NCBI RefSeq assembly: GCF_029867415.1
Contig: NW_026705460.1
Span: 248,001 to 312,000 of the forward strand
Direction of reading: 5' to 3'
From: Vicia villosa
Taxonomy: Eukaryota > Streptophyta > Magnoliopsida > Fabales > Fabaceae
DNA: 64,000 nucleotides
The notes under the pieces were generated by a model that was not told where the DNA came from, made no database searches, and saw nothing but the letters and a program-made list of their open reading frames with translations. This document shows positions 11,754 through 21,897 of this stretch, one piece after another. The position numbers were made by a program, and so were the translations under genes. Position 1 is the first letter of the stretch, and each line of letters opens with the position of its first letter.

Positions 11754-12524
11754 CTAGCATTCTAGTTTCGGTTTCTTGTTAACACCGAAACTGCCCTTTT
11801 TGTTATTGAAAGCATGCTTCTTTCCTTTGTTTTTGTTGTTATCGTTCTTACCACCCTCTTCGATCATATTAACCGAGGGTCCAGCAATTTCTTTGCCTTT
11901 TCCTTTGTTATCCTCATGCACTCTTAGAGATTCCTCTATGCGCAAGTGACTTCCAAGTTGGATCAAAGATAGTTCGTCTTTTCCATGTTTCAGATTGTGT
12001 TTGAAATCCTTCCATGAAAGAGGCAACTTGTCTATGATGCTTAAGACATATATTGTTTCATCTATTTTCAATCCGTGTTGTGTGAACTGTCCAAGGATTC
12101 GGAGGAGTTCATTGAATTGTTCCATGACAGACATCGATTCAACCATTTTGTAATTGTTGAAATCGGTTACCAGGAACTTTTTACTGGATGAGTCCTCTGC
12201 CATGTACTTGGCTTCGAGACAATCCCACAATTCCTTTGCAGATTCCACGTTTTGGTAAATATCAAATAAGGGATCAGACATACCGTTAAGAATGTGCCCT
12301 CTGCATATGTAGTCGTCGTTCTCCCACTTTGATCGGCGTCTCAGATTTTCAACCGTGTCATCCTCCATAAGTTCTGGAATTGGTGTAGACATGACGTGCA
12401 CCACCTTCAACGTTGTCAACATGAAATGCATCTTGTTCTGCCAACGCCTGAAGTCTTGTCCTTGAAACTTGTCTAATTTTCCGAAATTTTTAGTCATCTC
12501 CTTGACGGTGCTTCCCCCAGCCAT
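11754..12524 (-). pseudogene. Copia gag, copy B, same amber codon
   Basis: 256 codons, nearly identical to copy A (private changes at LSLIQLG and EIAGPSV). It ends with the same TAG inside the zinc knuckle. In the composite this copy lies next to the outer 5' LTR, so any transcript would reach it first. Confidence 0.9.
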
Positions 12525-12552
12525 GATTATCAGAAAGAATACTTTGTTCGTT

Positions 12553-13065
12553 TGTTAGAAAAAAGGTATGATAATCCTGGATAACTTCGAAGAATCGTGT
12601 TTGTACACTTTCCGAACAAAGTATTTCAACATTATTCTTGCCTGGGTTCACGAAATCTTTGTGGGGATAATTCTCGAAGAGCAATCTGTTTCTGACAAAA
12701 GAGAACAGATCAGGAATATAGAGAGGAAGTATAATTTTTCGTATCCGAAACCGAGGCCAAATGACTTCTTATATAGGAGATCAACAACAGAAACCGAAAT
12801 GACACACCTGTTCAGAAAAAACGCTTATGTCGGTTGGGAAAGGGGCTCTGCCCCTTGGACCCCGACGGGGCGCTGCCCCGCACCCCGCCGGGGGCTCCGC
12901 CCCTTGGAACCCCGTTTCTATTATTCGTATTCAATTGCATGTTTGGCTCTACGAGCGTGCACTCCGCACTACCCTAACTCGTTTCAAGCTTAACGCATAA
13001 TTGCATCGGCCTATAGTAAATCACATTACTACCAAAATATATTGATGATACTAAAATCACCATCA
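12553..13065 (-). repeat. Copia 5' LTR (outer right copy)
   Basis: 513 bp, starting TGTTAG with one extra A in the A-run and ending CACCATCA, so its terminal dinucleotide is still CA. It is the LTR that would promote transcription of the composite on the minus strand. Confidence 0.95.
12768..12776 (-). promoter_or_regulatory. TATA box of the Copia 5' LTR
   Basis: CTATATAAG on the minus strand, well placed within the LTR for transcription into gag. Copies exist in the other two LTRs. Called from sequence alone. Confidence 0.55.
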
Positions 13066-13096
13066 AAAAGAACGGATCGAAGTCCAGAAATAAACA

Positions 13097-13285
13097 TTAC
13101 CCACCAACTGAAATCCACTTCCAAGCTTTTACTTTAATATTCCAACTCAAATCTTGTACGCTCAAGTTTGTTCCGTTGAAAAGAGCATCGTTCCTGTAGT
13201 TCCATAGGCTCCAAAGAACCGCGAACCAAAACCTGCTAGCAATGTCTTTTCTCGCTCCCCTTTTGCGGCTCTCCTGAATCCACGA
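13097..13285 (-). pseudogene. LINE-type C-terminal tail fragment
   Basis: An uninterrupted minus-strand frame of about 60 codons without a start. It contains FWFAVLWSLWNYRND and NIKVKAWKWISVGG and then stops. This is the tail that follows zf-RVT in plant non-LTR elements. Together with the zf-RVT-plus-tail remnant at 1860-2425 it appears to be a second, separate element end lying head to tail with it, because the tail would otherwise be on the wrong side. The Copia element inserted between the two. Confidence 0.6.
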
Positions 13286-14150
<865 letters not shown>

Positions 14151-15359
14151 TGAAGGATAGAAAAACACTTAGAAAGGGGGGGTTTGAATAAGTGTAGCTT
14201 TAAAAACTTGACAGATAAAAATAAATTGCACAGTTATTTTTATCCTGGTTCGTTGTTAACTAAACTACTCCAGTCCACCCCCGCAGAGATGATTTACCTC
14301 AACTGAGGATTTAATCCACTAATCACACGGATTACAATGGTTCTCCACTTAGTCAGCAACTAAGTCTTCCAGAGTCTTCTGATCACACACTGATCACTCC
14401 AGGAACAACTGCTTAGATACCCTCTAAGACTTTTCTAGAGTATACTGATCCACACGATCACTCTAGTTACAACCTGCTTAGATAACCTCTAAGACTTCCT
14501 AGAGTATTCTGATCCACACGATCACTCTAGTTCCTTACAACTTAATGTAATCAATTCTAAGAGTATTACAATTGCTTCTTGAAAGCTATAATCACAAACT
14601 GTGATATTTCTCTTAACGTTTAAGCTTAATCTCACTAATATATTACAACAGCAATGTAGTGAGCTTTGATGAAGATGAAGATTCTGAGCTTTGATTTGAA
14701 CAGCGTTTCAGCAAGTTGATATTCACAGAATAGGTGTAGAATTCGTTAACCTTGCTTCTCATCAGAACTTCATATTTATAGGCGTTGGAGAAGATGACCG
14801 TTGAGTGCATTTAATGCTTTGCGTGTTCCGTACAGCATCGCATTTAATGTTATACGCTTTTGTCAACTACCTCGAGCCTTGTTCACGCTGTGTCTACTGA
14901 CGTAGCCTTTAGTAGCCTTTAACGTTCCTTTTGTCAGTCAGCGTAGCTTGCCACTTGTACTTTCTTCTGATCTGATGTTTGTGAATACAACGTTTGAATA
15001 TCATCAGAGTCAAACAGCTTGGTGCAGAGCATCTTCTGATCTTCTGACCTTGAAGTGCTTCTGAGCGTGATACCATCAGAACTTCAGTGCTTCTGTTCTC
15101 TTGTTCTTCTGATGCTTCCATAGACCCATGTTCTGATTCTGCTTCGACCATCTTCTGATGTCTTGCCAGACCATGTTCTGATGTTGCATGCTGAACCCTT
15201 TGAGACAAAGCTTCTGAGCGCTGAATTATGCATACTCTTTATATATTTCCTGAAAAGGAAATTGCATTGGATTAGAGTACCATATTATCTTAAGCAAAAT
15301 TCATATTATTGTTATCATCAAAACTAAGATAATTGATCAGAACAAATCTTGTTCTAACA
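14151..15359 (-). repeat. Sirevirus 3' LTR
   Basis: 1209 bp, TGAAGG...CTAACA on the plus strand. It contains two or three imperfect copies of a block built on CCTCTAAGAC, CTAGAGTAT and GATCCACACGATCACTC (about 14405-14535), and many CTTCTGA heptamers. Confidence 0.95.
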
Positions 15360-15376
15360 ATCTCCCCCTTTTTGAT
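15360..15376 (-). other. Sirevirus main polypurine tract
   Basis: On the minus strand AAAAAGGGGGAGATTG directly abuts the 3' LTR. Additional polypurine-like copies lie at 15474-15530 (three, GGGGGAGA type) and 16466-16482 (AAAAAGGGGGAGAAG). Confidence 0.85.
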
Positions 15377-15602
15377 GATGACAAAAACATATATAAATGA
15401 TATGAATTTGCGATCAGAAAGAACAGACGGCAAAAGACAAATTACACAGCTATAGCATAAGCATATGAATATGTCTCCCCCTGAGATTAACAATCTCCCC
15501 CTGAGATAAATAATCTCCCCCTGAAATAAATACTCGAAGAACTTTAATAAAAGACTTCCCTGATTATTTCGGTAGAGACGATCACATAAGCTTCTGTCTT
15601 TA

Positions 15603-15935
15603 GAGAATTCATAGCTTCTGACTTCTGCTTCCATTGGACAGCTTCAGAACTAGAATTTCTTTAGATCCCTAGAACACTCACAGCTTCTGATTCCTGCTTC
15701 CATCTAGGACAGCTTCAGAACTTGAATTTCTTTGATCTTCTGAACATTCACAGCTTCTGATTTCTGCTTCCATTTAGGACAGCTTCAGAACTTGAATTTC
15801 TTTGATCTTCTGAACATTCACAGCTTCTGATTTCTGCTTCCATTTAGGACAGCTTCAGAACTTGAGTTTTCTGGATCTTTAGAGTATTCACAGCTTCTGA
15901 TTTCTGCTTCCCTCGGATAGCTTCAGAGCCTTGAA
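15603..15935. repeat. Tandem repeat of about 70 bp, four to five copies
   Basis: Units built on CAGCTTCTGATTTCTGCTTC, then GGACAGCTTCAGAACTTGAA, in the 3' non-coding region of the Sirevirus. The two central units are nearly identical. Confidence 0.85.
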
Positions 15936-16649
15936 TTTCTACCAACATCACTTCATGCTAGATTTGTATCAGAACATCGTTGAATGTACCAGAGCATCAT
16001 CAGAGCATCTCTACATCCTGGAATGTTACAGAACAAAAACTAAACGACAAAAGTCAGCATGAACGAGTCAGAACATAAAATGTATATTTGAACACATGAT
16101 ATGTATCAGAGCCATATAGGCTAAAGTAATGTATCAGAGCAAATAGAATTTTGTCAGATCAAATAGACACATATGGATCAAATTCTATTATCTGTGCTTC
16201 TGATGTGCTTCTGATTCATTCTTCTTTCTTGCTTCTGATTTCTGAAGCTTGACAGCACTCAGCTTGCTTCAATTTCCATGAGCTTATTCTTTTTACAGAA
16301 TAACACTTCTTATGGTTTTGCTTCTTGTGTTTGCTTTGAAGATTCTCTTCACTTCTTTATGCCTGCAAAACACTTAAACCATATAGAACTTGCAGTTCTT
16401 GTTAGTAATTGTGTGAGAGCTTTACCCAGCAACTGATAGATTAATCAAATCATTTATCATTTATCTTCTCCCCCTTTTTGTCATAACATCAAAAAGAATA
16501 TTTCAATAAGATTCAGATGAATAAAACAACAGATAAAATCACTGAAAAGTAAAACAAAGAAACTTTTCATTGATAATCAAAAGATATTACATGAGAAGAT
16601 GTTTAACAAGCAGATGCAACAAGGAAAGAAAACTACTAAGACCAAAAGA

Positions 16650-17783
16650 CTAAGATCCTAGCCTACGCAAAATCCGCGCCAGAACATCATGAATCCCGTC
16701 AGTGCTTGTAGCTTGCCTTGCCATGAAGGAGCGAAACTCAGCATTGGCTACTTCTTGCGCGTCCAGACGAGAAGCCAGCATAGCTTGATTCTGATGAAGA
16801 GCTTCCAAGGTCTCCATCAGAGCTGAGGTTTCACCAGAAGAAGAGGCACCTGAATTTCTGCCAAACTGGACAGCAATATCAGCAGGGTGATCTTCTGGAA
16901 GATCTTCAGCTTGTGCATCTTCCATTTCCTCATCTGAGTCTGACTCAGAAGTAGCCTTAGCATATTCTGGTTCAGGCAGCTCAGAAGTTCCATCTTCCAA
17001 CGCTTGAAGAATTGCTGCTAGGTTTGTTGGAGGAGTAGGACCAGCAACTTCAGCAGGATAAACCACTACTGGAAAGACCATGTGAGGTGCTTTTTCAGAA
17101 GGATTCATTCTGAACCAGTTAAACAACCACTGAAAATCTCCAGTCAGCACAGGAAACCATGGTTTCCACACCACGATGTCTCTGCAGAGATTTTCTTCTT
17201 CCAACTCATCTGCAGGTATCTTCTTCTCAAGAACACTTCTGTTCCTGATGAGATGGTGATAGCTGCTTTCACCAGCTTCCAGCCGAAGACCACGAATACC
17301 AGGAGCTTCAGACATGATCCTTCTCTGAGTGTCTGTAGCCCTAACCAGAATATCCTGACGAAAGGTATCCCAAAGGTTGCTTGTAGCATACTCATCCAGA
17401 TGGTTAAGGTGAGCAGCACCCAGAATCTCCAACCAGCCATTTACATCAGAATGTAAAAGCTCCAGATATGATTGAGTGGTAGGGGTTGGAGGGTTGACAG
17501 TGAACCTGGAGTCGGGAAGAACAACACTATAGGGGTTAGGTGTTCTGGTGGGAAAAGGGTGTGAGAGAGATGAAGAAATGTCTGATGGATGGGTTGAAGG
17601 AGAGGAGATATCAGATGGTGAAGAAGGTGGTTCCGAGAGGATGAATGAGGAGGAAGAGGTGGTGGAGGTCTTTGAGGAGGGAGTGATCCTTACTCTTTTT
17701 GGTTTGGTTTCTGGTTCAGCAGTTGCCTTTCTCTTTTGTTTCCGATCATTATCTTGATTCCCAGAGCTTGACGATGGATTCAT
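16650..17783 (-). CDS. Extra Sirevirus ORF, unknown nuclear-type protein
   Basis: 377 codons, uninterrupted, in the place where some Sireviruses carry an env-like ORF. I do not recognise a family. It has a Ser/Pro/Thr-rich N-terminal third with two basic clusters that look like nuclear localisation signals (DRKQKRK, KPKRVR). A folded-looking middle follows (about residues 90-240), with LLHSDVNGWLEILGAAHL and a Trp-rich stretch near FQWLFNWF. Next is an acidic cluster at about 277-302 (DSDEEMEDAQAED) and a helical, possibly coiled-coil C-terminus. There is no signal peptide and no membrane segment, so it is not an envelope. It has its own promoter-like upstream DNA. The intact frame beside a truncated pol suggests recent capture or selection. 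A low-complexity repeat protein without function is the alternative. Confidence 0.72.
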   Translation of the reverse strand: MNPSSSSGNQDNDRKQKRKATAEPETKPKRVRITPSSKTSTTSSSSFILSEPPSSPSDISSPSTHPSDISSSLSHPFPTRTPNPYSVVLPDSRFTVNPPTPTTQSYLELLHSDVNGWLEILGAAHLNHLDEYATSNLWDTFRQDILVRATDTQRRIMSEAPGIRGLRLEAGESSYHHLIRNRSVLEKKIPADELEEENLCRDIVVWKPWFPVLTGDFQWLFNWFRMNPSEKAPHMVFPVVVYPAEVAGPTPPTNLAAILQALEDGTSELPEPEYAKATSESDSDEEMEDAQAEDLPEDHPADIAVQFGRNSGASSSGETSALMETLEALHQNQAMLASRLDAQEVANAEFRSFMARQATSTDGIHDVLARILRRLGS

Positions 17784-18080
17784 GATGAAGTTGCAGATAT
17801 TGGAAACTGCTAGGGTTTATGATATGAATGTAAAGAGAGAGAGAGACGAAAAAGAAACTGAATGCAGAGAGAGAGAAATATGAGAGGGAAAAGAAACGTT
17901 TGAAGAATATAAAAAGAAAACTGAAAGAGAGTAAATGATGAAAAGCATTTAATGTTACGTGACGTGAGGAGAGATAATAATGACAAAAGATGTGATTTGC
18001 ACAGTTACCTAAGTAGACGTCCCCTCAACTGCACGCACGCTTGTCCAGGAATAGTGAACACGTGTTTACCATCTGGATAG
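17784..18080 (-). promoter_or_regulatory. Promoter-like and 5'-UTR-like segment upstream of the extra ORF
   Basis: On the minus strand, in order towards the ATG: an AACACGTGTT G-box palindrome (18057-18066), a TATA-like TTTATATTC (17906-17914), CT-repeat tracts (17866-17879, 17835-17847), and AAACCCTAGC (about 17809-17819), a telo-box typical of plant 5' regions. This layout resembles a plant RNA polymerase II promoter and leader, unusual inside a retroelement. Seen from sequence; activity is inferred. Confidence 0.5.
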
Positions 18081-18228
18081 CCAGTTACAGCTGTTTTGCT
18101 TTTAAAGAGATTCTGAATCAACTTAGACAATGAAACGTTAGTAATAACTGAATCACAATTCTAATTGATTTCAATCAGAACTTCAAAAAAAAATTTCATT
18201 TCAGCAGATACCCATACATAAGAATTTC

Positions 18229-20007
18229 TCATCTTCTCATTTTTGGCTTGTTTCTGAAGACCCATTTTGTACTTATTATATTGAATCCATCTGGTCTAGG
18301 AACAAGATCCCAAACATCATTCCTTGTAAACTGATTCAGTTCTTCTTGCATAGCAATTATCCAGTCTGGATCTTCTAGAGCATGATCAACAGAAGTTGGC
18401 TCGATCAAAGATACAAGACCTAATTGACAGTCTGCATTGTTCTTAAGGAATGCTCTTGTTCTGATTGGATCATCCTTCTTTCCAAGAATGACATCTTCTG
18501 AATGACCAGAGATGAGTCTGGATGATCTTCTGACAGATGGTTCTTCAGAAATGCTTAGATTCTCCAGAGAAGCTGATACTTGATCTTCAGATTCTTTGCT
18601 TCTGAGAAGCTCTGCTTCTGATGCGTTGCTTCTTGGTTCAACAACTTCTGATATATCAATATCACAATCTGCAAAATTATCAAACTGCTTTGGTTTTTCA
18701 GAACCAAGCTTATCATCAAACCTGATATTGATTGATTCTTCTACAATCAATGTTTCAGTATTGTATACTCTGTAGCCTTTTGAGCGTTCAGAATATCCAA
18801 GAAGGAAACATTTTTGTGCTTTGGAATCAAACTTACCAAGATGATCTTTAGTGTTCAGAATAAAGCATACACATCCAAAAGGATGGAAATATGAAATGTT
18901 GGGCTTTTTATTCTTCCACAATTCATAAGGAGTCTTATTTAGAATAGGTCTGATAGAGATTCTATTCTGAATATAGCATGCAGTGTTTATTGCTTCTGCC
19001 CAGAAATGCTTAGCCATATTGGTTTCATTGATCATGGTTCTGGCCATTTCTTGCAGAGTCCTATTCTTTCGTTCTACAACTCCATTTTGCTGTGGAGTTC
19101 TAGGACAAGAGAAATCATGGGCAATACCATTTTCTTTGAAGAATTCTTCAAAGGATCTGTTCTCAAATTCACCACCATGATCACTTCTAACCTTTATGAT
19201 TTTACACTCTTTTTCAGATTGAATCTGAATGCAGAAATCAAAGAACACTGAATGAGTCTCATCCTTGTGTTTCAAGAATTTTACCCATGTCCAGCGGCTA
19301 TAATCATCTACGATGACTAATCCATATTTCTTCCCTCTGACAGATGCTGTTTTGACTGGGCCAAACAGATCAATGTGCAAGAGTTCTAATGGCCTTGAGG
19401 TAGAAACAACATTCTTGGACTTGAATGCAGGTTTGGAGAACTTTCCCTTCTGACATGCTTCACAAAGAGCATCTGATTTGAATTTCAGATTAGGGAGTCC
19501 TCTGACAAGATCCAGTTTGTTAATCTGAGAAATCTTTCTCAAACTAGCATGACCTAATCTTCTGTGCCAGACCCACTGCTCTTCAGAAACAGACATAAGA
19601 CAAGTCACCTTCTGACTCATAAGATCTTGCAGATCTGTCTTATAAATGTTGTTCTTCCTCTTGCCTGTAAATAGGATTGAGCCATCCTTCTGATTTACAG
19701 CCTTGCAAGACTCTTGATTAAAGATTATATCATAACCATTGTCACTCAATTGACTGATAGATAAGAGGTTATGTGTTAATCCTTCTACAAGAAGTACATT
19801 AAAAATGGAAGGAGAGTTACCAGACTTTATAGTTCCAGAGCGAATTATCTTGCCCTTCTGATCTCCTCCAAACTTGACTTCTCCTCCGGACTTAAGCACC
19901 AGGTCTTGGAACATAGACCTTCTTCCTGTCATGTGTCGTGAGCATCCAGAGTCCAGGTACCATGACATGTTGTGCTTTGTCCTTTTTGCAGCCAAGGATA
20001 TCTGCAA
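18229..20007 (-). pseudogene. Sirevirus protease-integrase, truncated at the start of RT
   Basis: The frame begins near the protease motif WYLDSGCSRHM. It continues through pre-integrase (WHRRLGHAS), the integrase zinc site (CEACQKGK) and DDE core residues (LLHIDLFGP, RSDHGGEF, VERKNR), to the RT entry (DVWDLVPRPDG, STKWVFRNK). It then departs from RT and stops four codons later. The fingers-palm-thumb of RT and all of RNase H are missing. It overlaps gag by about 116 bases in another frame; the shift lies in an A5 run near 19992. Either a +1 ribosomal slip or a one-base lesion would explain it. Confidence 0.88.
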
Positions 20008-21811
20008 TAGGAATAATCTTATCCTTAGGTACCCACATCTTTTTGGGTCCTTTCTTGTTAGATTTTCTCAAGTTCTGATTGAACTTGGGCTTAACATTGT
20101 AAGCAATAGGAGGAACAGCATGATAATTCTTAATGTGAGTTTCATGATATTTCCTAGGTTGTGTCACATGCTTTTTGGTGTGTGTTATGTGAAAACTTTG
20201 AGCATGTGAAGTGTGCCTAATATCATGGGAGTGGCCATACTTGAACTGATCATACAATGGCTTGTATGTGAATTTCATTTCATCAACAGGTTCAAGTTTG
20301 TATGGGGTTTCACCCTCAAAACCAATGCCGACTCTTTTGTTTCCAGACACAGCATATATCATAGAAGCTAGCTGACTTCTGCCAATACTTCTAGATAAGA
20401 ACTTCCTGAAACTTAAATCATATTCTTTCAGAATATGGTTTAGACTGGGAGTGGATTTTTCTGAATCAGAAGTAGATCCAACATTATTGGATAATTTTAA
20501 AAGTTTTTCTTTTAATTCAGAATTCTCCAACTCAAGCTTCTTTGTTTCAAATTCAAATAGCTTTTTCAGCTTTTTGTATTTGAGACTGATCTGAGACTTG
20601 AGTTCCAGAAGTTCAGTTAGACCGGAAACTAACTCATCTCTAGTAAGTTCAGAAAATACCTCTTCAGAATCTGATTCTGATGTAGATTCTGATTCGTCAT
20701 CTTCTGTCGCCATCAGCGCACAGTTAGCCTGCTCATCTTCAGAGTCTGAATCATCTTCTGACTCATCCCAGGTTGCCATAAGACCTTCCTTCTTATGAAA
20801 CTTCTTCTTGGAATTTTCCTTCAGAAGATTTGGACATTCATTCTTGAAGTGTCCAGGCTCATTGCATTCATAGCACATGACCTTCTTCTTGTCAAATCTT
20901 CTGTCATCAGAAGATTCTCCACGTTCAAATTTCTTTGAACTTCTGAAGCCTCTGAACTTCCTTTGCTTGGTCTTCCAGAGTTGATTTAGCCTTCTGGAGA
21001 TCAAGGACAGTTCATCTTCTTCTTCAGATTCTGATTCTTCAGGATCTTCTTCTCTAGCCTGAAAAGCGTTAGTGCATTTCTTGATATTGGATTTTAATGC
21101 AATAGACTTACCTTTCTTTTGAGGCTCATTTGCGTCCAGCTCTATTTCATGACTTCTCAAGGCACTGATAAGCTCTTCCAGAGAAACTTCATTCAGATTC
21201 TTTGCAATCTTGAATGCAGTCACCATAGGACCCCATCTTCTGGGTAAGCTTCTGATGATCTTCTTTACGTGATCAGCCTTGGTGTATCCCTTGTCAAGAA
21301 CTCTCAATCCAGCAGTAAGAGTTTGAAATCTTGAAAACATCTTTTCAATGTCTTCATCATCCTCCATCTTGAAGGCTTCATACTTCTGGATTAAAGCTAG
21401 AGCTTTAGTCTCCTTGACTTGAGCATTTCCTTCATGAGTCATTTTCAAAGACTCATATATGTCATAGGCCGTTTCCCTGTTAGATATCTTCTCATACTCA
21501 GCATGAGAGATAGCATTCAGCAAAACAGTTCTGCATTTATGATGATTCCTGAAAAGCTTTTTCTGATCATCATTCATTTCTTGCCTTGTCAGCTTTACGC
21601 CACTGGCATTTACTGGATGTTTGTAACCATCCATCAGAAGATCCCATAGATCACCATCTAGACCAAGAAAGTAACTTTCCAGTTTATCTTTCCAGTATTC
21701 AAAGTTTTCACCATCAAATACCGGCGGTCTAGTATAACCATTGTTACCGTTGTATTGCTCAGCAGAGCCAGATGTAGATGCAGGTGTAGACTTTTCACTT
21801 TCATCAACCAT
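19892..21811 (-). CDS. Sirevirus gag
   Basis: About 600 genuine gag codons, with the last 30 or so being out-of-frame protease sequence. The start MVDESEKS is the first ATG after the primer site. It has an UBN2-type capsid region (about residues 30-240; FEYWKDKLESYF near 43), acidic Ser/Asp/Glu stretches, one CCHC zinc knuckle (CYECNEPGHFKNEC) and a long C-terminal extension with a coiled-coil-like Leu/Lys/Glu segment. Gag would form the cytoplasmic particle and bind RNA. The extended gag fits the SIRE lineage. No internal stop is visible. Confidence 0.85.
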   Translation of the reverse strand: MVDESEKSTPASTSGSAEQYNGNNGYTRPPVFDGENFEYWKDKLESYFLGLDGDLWDLLMDGYKHPVNASGVKLTRQEMNDDQKKLFRNHHKCRTVLLNAISHAEYEKISNRETAYDIYESLKMTHEGNAQVKETKALALIQKYEAFKMEDDEDIEKMFSRFQTLTAGLRVLDKGYTKADHVKKIIRSLPRRWGPMVTAFKIAKNLNEVSLEELISALRSHEIELDANEPQKKGKSIALKSNIKKCTNAFQAREEDPEESESEEEDELSLISRRLNQLWKTKQRKFRGFRSSKKFERGESSDDRRFDKKKVMCYECNEPGHFKNECPNLLKENSKKKFHKKEGLMATWDESEDDSDSEDEQANCALMATEDDESESTSESDSEEVFSELTRDELVSGLTELLELKSQISLKYKKLKKLFEFETKKLELENSELKEKLLKLSNNVGSTSDSEKSTPSLNHILKEYDLSFRKFLSRSIGRSQLASMIYAVSGNKRVGIGFEGETPYKLEPVDEMKFTYKPLYDQFKYGHSHDIRHTSHAQSFHITHTKKHVTQPRKYHETHIKNYHAVPPIAYNVKPKFNQNLRKSNKKGPKKMWVPKDKIIPIADILGCKKDKAQHVMVPGLWMLTTHDRKKVYVPRPGA

Positions 21812-21881
21812 CTTTTACTGAAGCGTTTTTCTCTTCCTGAATCTTTTCTAAACACGGTTAAGTGCTTGCACCTTAGAACCG

Positions 21882-21895
21882 GCGCTCTGATGCCA
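21882..21895 (-). other. Sirevirus primer-binding site
   Basis: TGGCATCAGAGC on the minus strand, two bases from the 5' LTR. It is a one-base variant of TGGTATCAGAGC, complementary to the 3' end of initiator tRNA-Met, the usual Copia primer. Confidence 0.88.
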
Positions 21896-21897
21896 AT

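Larger units (their letters stand above)
2431..13065 (-). mobile_element. Ty1/Copia retrotransposon, three-LTR tandem (LTR-int-LTR-int-LTR)
   Basis: The whole 10.6-kb unit is flanked by one 5-bp duplication, AAAAG, at 2426-2430 and 13066-13070. It contains three LTRs (2431-2942, 7492-8003, 12553-13065) and two 4549-bp internal regions (2943-7491, 8004-12552). The domain order on the minus strand is gag, protease, integrase, RT, RNase H, so it is Copia. No duplication borders the middle LTR. This is the product expected when the two LTRs of one insertion recombine unequally between sister or homologous chromatids. Both internal copies are inactivated by the same lesions. No canonical Copia primer site (TGGTATCAGAGC) is visible next to the 5' LTR, and the gag ATG lies only about 28 bases from it. 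Confidence 0.93.

Noticed and set aside
16650..17783. Envelope-like protein in the Sirevirus env position
   Set aside because: No signal peptide, transmembrane segment or glycosylation-rich ectodomain; basic and acidic nuclear-type features instead.
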